A DNA stretch of 54,573 bases from Chloroflexota bacterium (GCA_011523705.1 WTGC01000139.1:1-54573), one strand, 5' to 3'. Positions 43,827 through 54,328 are shown, counted from the stretch's first letter. The notes: generated from the sequence alone by a model not told the origin. Translations and numbers: made by a program.

Positions 43827-45246
43827 TGTCCCTGCGCTGGCGCATCTTGAGCGTACTGGTTTTCGTTATCATCTTGACGGTCGCCTGGAATCTGGCAGCG
43901 AGCTATTACGTCACGCAGCGGCAGCTTGATGCTTTCGTGAGCGAATTGAGCCAACGAGAGGCGAGCGAACTCGCGCGGCAATTGAGCCGAGCCTATACAG
44001 CAGCAAAGGGCTGGCACTCGGTCGATGCGGCATTGTCGGCTTCGGGTTATTTGTACGAAGACGATACCGAACACACAGAGGGAGCTGAAGGTAGCGCCGA
44101 TGCCGAAGGCGATGAAGGCTTTCACATTGACCGGCTCCGCGTCGTCATTGTTGATTTAGCGGGACGGAGCATCCGCGACAATTTTGCTGAGCTCGAAGCC
44201 GGCGAGATGACGCGCGCCCTGACGGGCCAGCGCCGCGAGATCCTGGATTTGGGGACCGGTCAGTCGGTAGGTTTCGTGTATCTGGATGTCGACCAGAACT
44301 TTCTGGAGACAGAGTCGATCAGTTTTCTGGGTGAGCTGCTACTCAGCTCTAGCGCCAGCGGCTTGTTCATTTTAATTGTTGCTCTGTTGCTAGCAACTTC
44401 TTTGTCGAGACGCATCACCGCGCCGATATCGGCCCTGACCAAAGCCGCGCAAGCTATCGCGAGACGCGAAGACACAACCCTTCTGCCGGTAATGTCGATT
44501 GATGAGCTCGGCCAGATGAGCGCGGCCTTCAACCATATGACAAAGGCTCTGCAAAGGCAGCGTGATCTGCGCAAAGGCCTGATCAGTGATGTTTCGCATG
44601 AGCTGAATACGCCTTTGACCGTCATTCAGTTGGAAGCCAAGGGGCTGCTGGATGGGCTGCAGGCGCCGGACCGGGCGGCGCGGCACATCGTCGAGGAAGT
44701 GAATATGCTGCGCAATTTGGTAAACGACCTGACTTGGCTGGGGGAAACCGATTCCGGCGAGTTTACGCTCAAGCTCGAAACCTGCGACATCGGCACGCTA
44801 TTGACCAGCGAGGTCGAGCGTTGGGGCGCACAGGCGGACGCGCGTGACACTAGTCTGTCGCTAGCGCCCCTGCCTCAACTGCCAGCGCTCCGGCTTGACG
44901 CGGGGCGAATAGGTCAAGCTTTGGGGAATCTGATACACAATGCGTTGCAACACACGGACCAAGGCCAGGTGATCGTCTCGGCGGCGCTGGATGACGGCGA
45001 AAGCGTCCAGATTTCGGTGGAGGATGACGGCGCGGGTATCGATCCGGCTGATTTGCCGCATGTTTTCCATCGCTTTTACCGCGCGGTGGAGAGCGACAGC
45101 CCTGGCCGCGGATTGGGGCTGGACATCGCCCGCACGATCATCGAAGCGCACGGCGGCAGCATCGCCGTCCATAGCGACGGGCTCGGTTGCGGAACGACGG
45201 TACGGTTTCAGTTGCCCGTGGACAAGAACAGCGACCGGAGTTCCGT

Positions 45247-45250
<4 letters not shown>
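43826..45250 (+). CDS. Sensor histidine kinase (BaeS/EnvZ-like architecture)
   Basis: A 474-residue inner-membrane kinase. Membrane helix 1 (about 8-27), an extracytoplasmic sensor region (28-175), helix 2 (about 176-193), HAMP (SRRITAPISALTKAAQAI), the dimerisation domain with phospho-accepting His in ISDVSHELNTPLTV, and an ATPase domain with LIHNALQHT (N box), VEDDGAGIDP (G1) and GRGLGLDIA (G2). Residues 78-100 of the sensor region are a Glu/Asp/Gly-rich stretch with His (EDDTEHTEGAEGS, EGDEGFH), an unusual insertion similar in composition to the linkers of the GAGEH-repeat protein upstream. The stimulus might be a metal or cation; this is inference. Confidence 0.95.
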
Positions 45251-46431
<1,181 letters not shown>

Positions 46432-46488
46432 GATGTTCAATTCCTTTCTTGGCTGACTTTCCCGGCATTGCCAGAGCTCGGCAGTCTC

Positions 46489-48876
46489 TTAATTCCGCAG
46501 CGGCTTATTCGTCTGCAGCATGTGCATGATGCGCTCCTGCGTCTTCGTCTCCATGATCAGGCTCAGGAAGGCTTCGCGCTCCAGGTTGAGCAGGTACTGC
46601 TGATCGACCCATTGCGGCTCGGCCAGGCCGGCGCCGGTCAAGATATATGCCAGCTTCTTGGAGATCAGGGCGTCGTGCTCGCTGGCGTATCCGGCCTCGC
46701 GGAAGCCAGCGACGCCCAGCATCAGCGCGGAGTATGCATCGCGGCCCGCGGCGAAGACCCCCTCGGGCTGGCGCGCCTCGTAAGTCTCGCTCAATGCCAG
46801 CGCCAGCGTCTTGGCTTCGCCGAGCAAGTGGGCGCGATTCATGACGATCTTGTCCGTCGGCGCCAGAAAACCGAGCGATTGGGCTTCCACCGCGCTGCCG
46901 CTGACCTTGGCTGTGGCGATGTTCTCGAAAGCCTTCTGCAAACCGGGCAGCACATCAGCCGCGCCAGCGCGCGCCAAGGGATTGACCAGCCGCCTCAGCA
47001 TCTCCTTGCAGCCGCCGCCGGCCGGCACCAATCCAACGCCGACCTCCACCAAGCCCATGTAGAGCTCGGCATGAGCGACGACGGCCGCGCCTGACATGAC
47101 CAATTCCGCGCCACCGCCGAGCGCCATGTTATGCGCGGCGACAATCACCGGCTTAGGCGCATGGCGCAGCGCCTGCGTCAGGTCTTGCAACGCAACCAAA
47201 GTCTTCTCGATGCCTTCCAAGCCCGCCATCAATGCTGATGGATCCAGATTGGCGCCGATGGAGAAACGCTCGCCGTCATTTCCAATGACCAACGCTTTGA
47301 AGTCGTCTCCGCCTAGAAGCTTCAGCGCTTTCCAGCCCGACTCGATCAAGCCCGAAGTGATGCTGTTGTGCTTGGTATTGAATTCCCATAGCAAGGCGTC
47401 GTCGCCCATATCGTAGACTCTGCCGTCGCCGTTGCTGAATATTTCGGCGCCGGACGCGCGCAGATCAGCAATGGTGATTTCGCGCGGGTCCTTGTCCAGC
47501 GGCAAGTAAGCGCGCTCTTGCGGACTGTAGAAGCCGATGACTTTGCCGCCCGCAGCGCGCTGGTAGAATGTGGAATTCCCGTCGGCGACCATCGCTTTGA
47601 CCCAGTCGGCCACCGGGTAGCCATCGCCTTCAAAGCGATTGATGGTCTCAGCGACGCCGATGGCATCCCAGATTTCGAAGGGACCCAGCTGGTGCGCGAA
47701 GCCCCATTTCTGCGCGTTGTCGACATTGACGATGCTGTCCGTGATTTCGGGCACGCGATTCGAGGCGTAGGCGAGCAGGAAGGCATGCAAGTGATAGAGG
47801 TATTGCCCGGCGCGGTCGTCGGCGTTGATGAGCAGGCGGATGCGCTCGCCAAGCGGCTCAACTCTGCGATACTGACCGACGCTGTCGAAGCGCGGCTTGC
47901 TCGGCGGCTGATATTCGAGCGTGTCCAGATTCAGCGCCCATAATTCTTTCTTACCGCCGTCGCGCCGCATGTGATAGAAGCCGCGCGCGGTTTTGCGCCC
48001 CAGCCAGCCACGCTTGATCAACTCGTCCGATAGCTCGGCGTTTTTCTCGTGCATCAGCAGATCGCGGGCGGGGTCGTCAGGGATAGCGTGATACAGGTTG
48101 CGCGCGACGCCAACCGCGATGTCGAAGCCCACCAGATCATTCAGGCTGAATGTCGCCGTCTTTGGACGACCGATCAACGGACCGGTCAAGGCATCGACTT
48201 CCTCCACCGTGTAGCCTTGATCGAGGGCGTAATTGGTCGCCTGCATGCCAGACATCGACATGAAGCGATTGCCGATGAAGTTGGGCGTATCCTTGCAAAA
48301 GACCGTACCCTTGCCCAGCGTCTCGGCGCCAAAGCGAAGCATGAAGTCCGTGATTTCAGGTTCGGTGCCGGCGTGGGGGATGATCTCAAGCAGGCGCAGA
48401 TAGCGCGGCGGATTGAAGAAATGCGTGCCCAGGAATCGGCGCGTAAATCTCTCGGGCAGCTCGGCGGCGATGCTGCTGATGGGAATGCCTGAGGTGTTGG
48501 TCGTCACAATCGCGTCTTCACGCACGAACTCAACGAGTCGCTTCATGAGTCCGCGCTTGACTTCAAGATTCTCGACGATGACTTCAATGACCCAATCGGC
48601 ATCGCCGACCTGATCAAGGTCATCTTCAATATTGCCGATGCTGATATTGGCGAGGTCATCGGGGCTGTAGAGCGGCGGCGGACGCATCCTGATCAGCGCC
48701 TTGAGATTGCCGGCGACGATTGCGTTGCGCCTGGCGGGACCATCGGCCGGCGAAGAATCCGCAGGCGGAATATCGAGCAGCAGCGTTTTGATGCCGACGC
48801 CGGCCAGCAACGCCGCAATGCCGCCACCCATAGTGCCCGAACCAATCACCGCCGCCTTCTTGATCGCTAATCCCAT
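46489..48876 (-). CDS. Fused 3-hydroxyacyl-CoA dehydrogenase / enoyl-CoA hydratase (FadN-like)
   Basis: A bifunctional beta-oxidation enzyme of 795 residues with the dehydrogenase first. NAD-binding is KAAVIGSGTMGGGIAALLAG, and GTHFFNPPRYLRLLEIIPHA is the dehydrogenase signature (catalytic His). The C-terminal crotonase part (about 500-690) has NDGERFSIGANL, AHNMALGGGAELVMSGA and EVGVGLVPAGGG, with the oxyanion-hole glycines and an active-site Glu. The order dehydrogenase-hydratase matches Bacillus FadN rather than E. coli FadB. Its neighbours are a thiolase downstream and an SDR upstream, under a divergent TetR-type regulator. Confidence 0.93.
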   Translation of the reverse strand: MGLAIKKAAVIGSGTMGGGIAALLAGVGIKTLLLDIPPADSSPADGPARRNAIVAGNLKALIRMRPPPLYSPDDLANISIGNIEDDLDQVGDADWVIEVIVENLEVKRGLMKRLVEFVREDAIVTTNTSGIPISSIAAELPERFTRRFLGTHFFNPPRYLRLLEIIPHAGTEPEITDFMLRFGAETLGKGTVFCKDTPNFIGNRFMSMSGMQATNYALDQGYTVEEVDALTGPLIGRPKTATFSLNDLVGFDIAVGVARNLYHAIPDDPARDLLMHEKNAELSDELIKRGWLGRKTARGFYHMRRDGGKKELWALNLDTLEYQPPSKPRFDSVGQYRRVEPLGERIRLLINADDRAGQYLYHLHAFLLAYASNRVPEITDSIVNVDNAQKWGFAHQLGPFEIWDAIGVAETINRFEGDGYPVADWVKAMVADGNSTFYQRAAGGKVIGFYSPQERAYLPLDKDPREITIADLRASGAEIFSNGDGRVYDMGDDALLWEFNTKHNSITSGLIESGWKALKLLGGDDFKALVIGNDGERFSIGANLDPSALMAGLEGIEKTLVALQDLTQALRHAPKPVIVAAHNMALGGGAELVMSGAAVVAHAELYMGLVEVGVGLVPAGGGCKEMLRRLVNPLARAGAADVLPGLQKAFENIATAKVSGSAVEAQSLGFLAPTDKIVMNRAHLLGEAKTLALALSETYEARQPEGVFAAGRDAYSALMLGVAGFREAGYASEHDALISKKLAYILTGAGLAEPQWVDQQYLLNLEREAFLSLIMETKTQERIMHMLQTNKPLRN

Positions 48877-48930
48877 TGATGCCTTCGCCTTTCACGGTTG
48901 ATAACCCGATTTGCTATGACACAGCGTTTC

Positions 48931-49638
48931 TCACCAAGGGAGCTCGCTGCCGTCATATTGGAAGAACATGCCATTGTCGGCTGGCGACAAGCGGTTGATG
49001 AGCGCGCGCAAAGCATCCCCCGACTCTTCCGGCTTGAGCGAGGCGCTCGGTCCGCCCATGTCGGTCTGCACCCAGCCGGGATTCATGGTGACCGTTGTGA
49101 TGCCGTTCATGGCGCTGTCAAATGCGAGGACGCGCGCCGCCATATTCATCGCCGCCTTGCTCATGCGATAAGCGTAAGAACTGCCGCCGGCCCGCTGCAG
49201 CGAGCCCATGCCAGACGAAATCATGACTACACGCGGGTTGTTGCCTCGCTTCAGCAGATCGCGAAACGCCTGCGTAACGATGAGCGGCGCGACGGCATTC
49301 GTCTCTATGACATGGCTGACCTCGCCTGCCGTCAGCTGCCCCAAAATGTGGCCCGCCTCATCGCCGCCGATGCCGGCGTTATTGATGAGCAGGTCGAGGG
49401 AGTCGATTTTGCCCGTAACTGCCTTCGCCGCCGCGATAATCGAAGCCTCGTCGTTGACGTCCATCTGCAGCACGGTGACGCGATCCGGATGCTTTCGCGC
49501 CAGTTCATTGAGGACGTCAGCGCGCTCAGGATTGCGGCAGGTGGCGAAGATTTGAGAGTTGTCTTTCAGGAATTGGCGTGTCAGCTCAAAGCCGATGCCG
49601 CGGTTGGCGCCTGTGATGAGGATTCGCTGTTTATCCAC
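48931..49638 (-). CDS. Short-chain dehydrogenase/reductase
   Basis: A 235-residue classical SDR with NAD(P)-binding TGANRGIGFELTR, LLINNAGIGGDEAG, catalytic Ser in VVMISSGMGS and YxxxK in SYAYRMSKAAMN, followed by NPGWVQTDMGG. A longer frame continues upstream to 49887 but shows no relation to SDRs. The start is set at GTG 49638 (VDKQRILITG), preceded by AGGA at 7 bases. This overlaps the stop of the upstream Mrr-like gene by 8 bases. The substrate is unknown; its place in the cluster hints at acyl or alcohol metabolism. Confidence 0.92.
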   Translation of the reverse strand: MDKQRILITGANRGIGFELTRQFLKDNSQIFATCRNPERADVLNELARKHPDRVTVLQMDVNDEASIIAAAKAVTGKIDSLDLLINNAGIGGDEAGHILGQLTAGEVSHVIETNAVAPLIVTQAFRDLLKRGNNPRVVMISSGMGSLQRAGGSSYAYRMSKAAMNMAARVLAFDSAMNGITTVTMNPGWVQTDMGGPSASLKPEESGDALRALINRLSPADNGMFFQYDGSELPW

Positions 49639-50299
49639 GTAAATATCCTGGCGGTTCAATGGAACGAGTTTGACTAGCACTCCTAAGGTATCGCCTACCG
49701 GCCGCAGTAATCCAGTATGTATATCCGTCAATGGCGATATATCCACGATGAGCCAGATTCTGAAGCCTCTGCACATGACTTGTACTAATAGATTTTTCGG
49801 ACTGCCAGCCAGTGCATTTGAGACAATAGCGTCTATGTCTGTCCAGAATATCAAGACTCTGTCCGGGCCCTTTTTCCAACAAATCATTAAGGATTAGAAA
49901 CATTCCTTCATATCTATCCATCTGCATCATGAACTCAACATTCGCTTCCAAGAATAGCCTACCGTTCTGAGTCAAAGTTAGCGTGCCTTCTTCTCGTTTT
50001 AACAGTGAGTGACAATGACATATGGAAATGTAGCCTTTGAGGTGTGCAGGATTTATCGCGCCATTGGATTTTATCCAGATCTTCAAGGCGAGTCTTCTAC
50101 TGTCTCCTTCGAGTCGTTTCGGAATCCATTGATCCGGTTTCTTCCAATTCGTAGGTTTCTTTTGTGAACCCCGACACCGATCAATGTCCTTACGCATAAC
50201 GCGAAACTGAGACACGCTCTCGCCGTTTAGTATTTCAATATATCTTCTCGCGCATGCATAAGGTGGAACAAATCCCGTAAGCGACCTTCGTTCGCTCAT
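49631..50299 (-). CDS. Orphan Mrr-type winged-helix (restriction-like N-terminal) protein
   Basis: A 222-residue protein that resembles the N-terminal DNA-binding half of Mrr-like type IV restriction endonucleases: IPKRLEGDSRRLALKIW, AINPAHLKGYIS, LTLTQNGRLFLE, MFLILNDLLEKGPGQ, RLQNLAHRGYIAIDGYTYWITAAGRRYL. It stops just where the PD-(D/E)xK nuclease domain would begin, overlapping the SDR start by 8 bases. Codon use is visibly more AT-rich than neighbours, suggesting acquired DNA. Start: ATG 50299 with AAGGAG six bases upstream. It may be a truncated nuclease or a stand-alone binding protein. The Mrr comparison is from memory of the family. Confidence 0.65.
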   Translation of the reverse strand: MSERRSLTGFVPPYACARRYIEILNGESVSQFRVMRKDIDRCRGSQKKPTNWKKPDQWIPKRLEGDSRRLALKIWIKSNGAINPAHLKGYISICHCHSLLKREEGTLTLTQNGRLFLEANVEFMMQMDRYEGMFLILNDLLEKGPGQSLDILDRHRRYCLKCTGWQSEKSISTSHVQRLQNLAHRGYIAIDGYTYWITAAGRRYLRSASQTRSIEPPGYLRG

Positions 50300-50323
50300 T
50301 TGTCTCTCCTTCGCCGATTTCAA

Positions 50324-50962
50324 TTACCGTTCCTTCTTCAGCGCCGCCAGCCAAGTATCAACCAACACGTCGGCCACTTCCTCGCCGCTCAGCCGCCCGC
50401 CAGCGCGGAACCAGACGGCGACCCAGTTATGCGCGCCCAGGATGGCTTTGGTGACGATATCGGCGTCTACGGCGCGAAACTCGCCCACTTCAATGCCGGC
50501 CAGCAGCACATTGCGGAAGAGACTCTCGAAATAATCGCGCCGCGAGAAGAAGCGATCCCGCCGCGCGACGAACTCGGCCATGTACTCGTCGTCGCCGTTT
50601 TTGCCGCTCACATTCAACAGGGCGCGGATCTCAAAAACCATGGCGGCGCCGACCGCCACGTTGCCGGTGACGCTGACCACATGCGAGCGGATCATGCCGG
50701 CCAGCTTGTCCGCATTGCTCATATCTGAGGCTGCGACAGCCTCCAGCTTGGCGATCGTATAATCAATGCCAACTTCCAACACATTCAACAATAGAAAGTC
50801 TTTGTTCCGGAAATGATGATACAGGCTGGCGGCCGTCAGATTCACCTGCGCCGCGATGTCTTTCATCGTGGTCGCTTCATAGCCGTTGCGGTGAAGCACT
50901 TCGGCGGCCGCCCACAGAATGTCTTCGCGGTCGACCGTCTGATCTGCTGGTTTGCGCGCCAA
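50324..50962 (-). CDS. TetR family regulator, likely of the beta-oxidation cluster
   Basis: A 212-residue repressor-type protein. The N-terminal helix-turn-helix is clear: ILWAAAEVLHRNGYEATTMKDIAAQVNLTAASLYHHFRNKD (the tail gives the TetR signature, shown here in outline). The remainder is helical ligand-binding domain. An ATG at 50983 and an earlier start at 51025 are possible, but TTG 50962 (MARKPADQT) has AAGGAG seven bases upstream and matches usual TetR N-termini. A 20-base palindrome sits about 30 bases before it. Five minus-strand genes from here to the thiolase suggest control of fatty-acid use, with an acyl-CoA as plausible ligand. Confidence 0.88.
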   Translation of the reverse strand: MARKPADQTVDREDILWAAAEVLHRNGYEATTMKDIAAQVNLTAASLYHHFRNKDFLLLNVLEVGIDYTIAKLEAVAASDMSNADKLAGMIRSHVVSVTGNVAVGAAMVFEIRALLNVSGKNGDDEYMAEFVARRDRFFSRRDYFESLFRNVLLAGIEVGEFRAVDADIVTKAILGAHNWVAVWFRAGGRLSGEEVADVLVDTWLAALKKER

Positions 50963-50990
50963 ATCGTCGCTCCTTCTCCACATCGGGCCG

Positions 50991-51010
50991 AATCGAAACA
51001 GGATTCGATT
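50991..51010. promoter_or_regulatory. Candidate TetR operator
   Basis: AATCGAA, six bases, TTCGATT: perfect 7-base arms 29 bases upstream of the TetR-type start codon. Size and place fit a self-regulatory operator. Confidence 0.5.
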
Positions 51011-51023
51011 GTAGATGACCGCC

Positions 51024-51134
51024 ATAGAGGTTTCAAGCCAGCAAAGGGCGGGATCGCCAGAATCTCAAAGCTTGCAATTTGACCGATCCCGTCGATGCAC
51101 AGACAGCGCTACTAATCTGCCTTGAAGCCTCTAT
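51024..51134. promoter_or_regulatory. Paired inverted sites ATAGAGGyTTCAAG between tetR and serB
   Basis: ATAGAGGTTTCAAG (51024-51037) recurs in reverse complement at 51121-51134 with 13 of 14 bases identical, 83 bases apart. The right copy overlaps a perfect TATAAT (51132-51137) that may be the -10 element of serB. Binding of one regulator at both is possible. Confidence 0.4.
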
Positions 51135-51178
51135 AATGACCGCGCGCTTCAATCTCGCTTGAATCAGGCTCAAGATCG

Positions 51179-52030
51179 ATGGTTAGTCCGCGCTGGTCAA
51201 GTTTCGACCTCATATTCTTCGATTGCGACAGCACCCTCTCGACCATCGAGGGCATTGACGAGCTCGCCCGTTTGAAAGGCAAAGAAGGGCGAGTCGGTCT
51301 ATTGACCAACAAGGCGATGGACGGCGAGCTCGACCTGGCCGAGGTCTACGGCAAACGCTTGCGCGCCATCAAACCAACGCGCGCGCAGCTAAAGGCCGTT
51401 GAAGAGCGCTACTGGGAAACGACCGTGGAAGACGCGCCGGCGGTCATCGCCGCGCTCCAGGCGCTGGGAAAGCATGTATTCATAATTAGCGGCGGCTTGA
51501 TCGACGCCGTCAAGGGCTTCGGACGGCGGCTGGGCGTCGACCCGGCCAAGATTCGCGCGGTTGAACTGGAATACAACGAACTCTCCGGGCGCTGGTGGGA
51601 TTATGCCGAGCCGCGCGCGCAGCAAGCGCAAACTTACCTCGACTACGATGAGGGTCCGCTGACGGTTTCCAGCGGCAAATCAGCCGTCATCGCTGAGCTG
51701 GCGGGCACGCTGCCCGGGCGGCGCCTGATGATCGGCGATGGTTCATCGGATCTGGCGACCATGAGTGATGTTGACCTATTTGTCGGCTATGGCGGCGTCG
51801 TTGCGCGCGAGGCGGTAAGGACGGGGTCCGATGTATTCCTGCGCTGCCCGTCGCTGGCGGCGATTCTGCCGCTGGCCGCCGGGCGCCGCGGCTGGGAATC
51901 GCTGCGCGGCACGGCGCATGAAGCCGTGTACCGCAAGGGCATCCTGGCGGCAAGGGAATCCGGGTCGCTGACTTTTCGCGACCGGTCGCTTCAAGAACAA
52001 TTCATTCGCGAATTTGAGGACGTCATTTGA
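51179..52030 (+). CDS. serB: Phosphoserine phosphatase-like HAD enzyme
   Basis: A HAD hydrolase of 283 residues that would release serine from phosphoserine, the last step of serine synthesis. Motif I is IFFDCDSTLSTIEGIDELA (DxDxT with the SerB-like EGIDE), motif II VFIISGG, motif III includes the Lys in SSGKSAVI, and motif IV LMIGDGSSDLATM. It is followed by a second HAD gene and a serA-like gene with overlapping starts, so it belongs to a serine operon. The last 60 residues extend beyond the usual SerB core and may reflect a different cap or a fused tail. Confidence 0.85.
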   Translation: MVSPRWSSFDLIFFDCDSTLSTIEGIDELARLKGKEGRVGLLTNKAMDGELDLAEVYGKRLRAIKPTRAQLKAVEERYWETTVEDAPAVIAALQALGKHVFIISGGLIDAVKGFGRRLGVDPAKIRAVELEYNELSGRWWDYAEPRAQQAQTYLDYDEGPLTVSSGKSAVIAELAGTLPGRRLMIGDGSSDLATMSDVDLFVGYGGVVAREAVRTGSDVFLRCPSLAAILPLAAGRRGWESLRGTAHEAVYRKGILAARESGSLTFRDRSLQEQFIREFEDVI

Positions 52031-52701
52031 GCATGAAATTCCAAGCGATCATCTTTGATATGGACGGCACCCTGGTCGATTCCGAGCCGGTTTGGCATGA
52101 GGTCGAAGTCGAATTGATCGAATCTTGCGGTTACACCTATTTGGACGAAATACGCGATGTGAGCGTCGGCATGCGGGTGGATGAATTCGCCGCCATTCTG
52201 CAGCGCCACTATCCCAAACTGGGCGACTCGCCAGCGGCGATTGAAGCCGCCATTACCAAAGGCATGTTAAATTTGCCAGCCGGCAGAATCAAAGCCATGC
52301 CAGGCGCCGAAGAGCTAGTTCGCTATGCCGCCGCGCGCGGTATCCGGCGCGCCATCGCCTCCAGTTCTTCCCAAGCGATCATTGAGCATTTTGTCGGGCT
52401 GATGGGCTGGGAAGATTTGATCCCGCAGCGCTACTCGGCGGAATACATGGCGCGTGGCAAGCCGGCGCCTGATATCTACCTTCACGCGGCCCAGCAACTG
52501 GGCTGCGCGCCCGAGACCTGCCTGGCGCTGGAAGACAGCCGCTTCGGCACCATGGCCGCGCTGGCGGCCGGCATGACCTGCTACACCGTGCCCGATCGTT
52601 CGCATTCCAACATTGCCGATTTCGCAGGGATAAACGAAAACGTGTATCGCAATCTGCACGACGTATTGGACAAAGTCAGACGGGAAAGGCTATTTGCTTG
52701 A
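52027..52701 (+). CDS. HAD superfamily phosphatase (beta-phosphoglucomutase-like)
   Basis: A 224-residue HAD subfamily IA protein: FDMDGTLVDSEPVWHEVE (motif I), AIASSSSQAIIEH (motif II), Lys in MARGKPAPDIYLHAA (motif III) and ALEDSRFGTMAAL (motif IV). Such proteins dephosphorylate sugar phosphates or similar metabolites. Starts at TTG 52027, whose TTGA overlaps the serB stop, with GAGG seven bases upstream; an in-frame ATG lies at 52033. It is between serB and serA and translationally coupled to both. A role in clearing a phosphorylated intermediate is possible but not shown. Confidence 0.88.
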   Translation: MSMKFQAIIFDMDGTLVDSEPVWHEVEVELIESCGYTYLDEIRDVSVGMRVDEFAAILQRHYPKLGDSPAAIEAAITKGMLNLPAGRIKAMPGAEELVRYAAARGIRRAIASSSSQAIIEHFVGLMGWEDLIPQRYSAEYMARGKPAPDIYLHAAQQLGCAPETCLALEDSRFGTMAALAAGMTCYTVPDRSHSNIADFAGINENVYRNLHDVLDKVRRERLFA

Positions 52702-54293
52702 GCCAGCAAACGGTCATCGTGGCCACGGATCTCACGCCTCAGAGCGTCGCGCTGCTGGAATCGACGGACGGCTTCCATGTCACGTGTGTGCCGCCGAAGA
52801 CGGCGCACGTGCGCGCCGCGCTGAAAGCGGCGACCGCGATCATCACTCGCTCGGACTTTGTGCTGGACGCGCCTCTTTTGGAACACGCGCCGAAGCTGCG
52901 CCTGATCGCGCGCATGTCGGCCGGGCTGACCGGCATCGACATTGATTGCGCCACCGAGCGCGGCATCCTGGTGATGAACACGCCGGGCGTCAGCGCGGTT
53001 TCCGCCGCTGAGCACACGCTGTTGCTGATGCTGGCGCTGAATCGCAACTTGCCGGCTGTGCATGAGAGCTTGCGCGAAGGCTGGTGGCTCTTTGATCGTA
53101 CGCAGCAGGTCGGCGTTCAGCTGCATGGCAAGACGATCGGCATCATCGGGCTCGGTCGCGTGGGGCAGCGGGTGGCGCATCTTTGCCTGGCGCTGGGCAT
53201 GACCGTGCTTGCTCACGACCCGTACATTGGCGAGGAAGGGGTCAATGAGGCGCGGGTGCAGTTGGTCAGCCTGCGCGAGCTACTCGGCACTTCCGATTAT
53301 GTCAGCATGCACGTGCCAGCGACGAAGGAAACGCAGGACTTCTTCAATGTCGACATGCTGCGTCAGATGAAACGCGGCGCTCGCTTCATCAATACTGCGC
53401 ATGGCGGCATCGTCAAGGAAGCGCTGCTGGCGGAAGCGCTGCTGGAGGGACATCTGGGCGGGGTCGCGCTGGATGTCTGGAATGAGGAGCCGCCCTTCAA
53501 CAGCCCGCTGATTGGTATGGACAAGGTCATTCACAGTCCGCATATCGGCGACAATACGGCTGAAGCACGGCAGGACTTGTCGCTGCAAGTTGTGGAGCAA
53601 GTCATCGACGCGCTGAACGACCGCGATTATCGCAATGTCGTCAATATGCCGCTGCTGCCGGGCGTCTCGTATGAGCAGATTCGCCCATACATGCAACTGG
53701 CTGAGAGCATCGGCGCGCTCCAACACGTGCTGGCGCGCAGTCCGATACAGCGCATCGCTATCGAGATTATCGGCGAAGATATGAACGGGCTGATCAAACC
53801 GATGACGGTGGGCATCCTCAAAGGATTGCTGAGCCCGATCCTGGGCGAGGGCGTCAGCTTCGTCAACGCGCCCTTGCGAGCGGCCGAGCGCGGCTGGCGG
53901 ATCACGCAAGCCAAGGGCATCAAGATCAGCGAATATCGCAATGTCATCACCTGTCAGATCACGCTGGAAGATGGCGAAGAGATCAGCATCGCCGGCGCCC
54001 TGCTCGACCGGCAGAAGCCCTATATCTTGCAGATCAACGATTATCGCATTCACTTCGAGCCGCGCGGGCATTTGCTCATCATGGGCAGCTACGACCAGCC
54101 GGGTGTGATCGGGCGGGTCGGCACGCTGATGGCGGAGAATGGGATCAACATCGCCAGCTGGCATACCGGGCGGGCGGCGCCGGGCGGCAACACGCTGACC
54201 GTGCTCAACTTTGATGAGGCGCTGCCGGAGTCGGTGATGACGGCGCTGCGGGCGCAGGATTTCATCCGGCACGTGCATCAGCTGCATATTTAG
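52698..54293 (+). CDS. serA: D-3-phosphoglycerate dehydrogenase-like, catalytic Arg replaced by His
   Basis: A 531-residue D-2-hydroxyacid dehydrogenase with the long PGDH layout: substrate/NAD domains (TIGIIGLGRVGQRVA as dinucleotide fold), an intervening ASB-like domain, and a C-terminal ACT domain (LIMGSYDQPGVIGRVGTLM). SerA makes 3-phosphohydroxypyruvate, the first step of serine synthesis. The Glu (about 263-264, ALDVWNEEPP) and His (about 282, HSPHIGDN) of the catalytic set are present. The usual Arg (NxxRGGxVDE) reads NTAHGGIVKE at about 235. That could mean altered activity or a related substrate. TTG 52698 overlaps the previous stop and has AAAGG eight bases upstream. Confidence 0.85.
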   Translation: MSQQTVIVATDLTPQSVALLESTDGFHVTCVPPKTAHVRAALKAATAIITRSDFVLDAPLLEHAPKLRLIARMSAGLTGIDIDCATERGILVMNTPGVSAVSAAEHTLLLMLALNRNLPAVHESLREGWWLFDRTQQVGVQLHGKTIGIIGLGRVGQRVAHLCLALGMTVLAHDPYIGEEGVNEARVQLVSLRELLGTSDYVSMHVPATKETQDFFNVDMLRQMKRGARFINTAHGGIVKEALLAEALLEGHLGGVALDVWNEEPPFNSPLIGMDKVIHSPHIGDNTAEARQDLSLQVVEQVIDALNDRDYRNVVNMPLLPGVSYEQIRPYMQLAESIGALQHVLARSPIQRIAIEIIGEDMNGLIKPMTVGILKGLLSPILGEGVSFVNAPLRAAERGWRITQAKGIKISEYRNVITCQITLEDGEEISIAGALLDRQKPYILQINDYRIHFEPRGHLLIMGSYDQPGVIGRVGTLMAENGINIASWHTGRAAPGGNTLTVLNFDEALPESVMTALRAQDFIRHVHQLHI

Positions 54294-54328
54294 GGAATAA
54301 CTGCGTTATACTGTGAACAACAAGTCAA

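Noticed and set aside
53280..54287. A 335-codon frame antisense to serA
   Set aside because: It is fully inside a clear SerA-like gene, with no independent ribosome binding site or domain.
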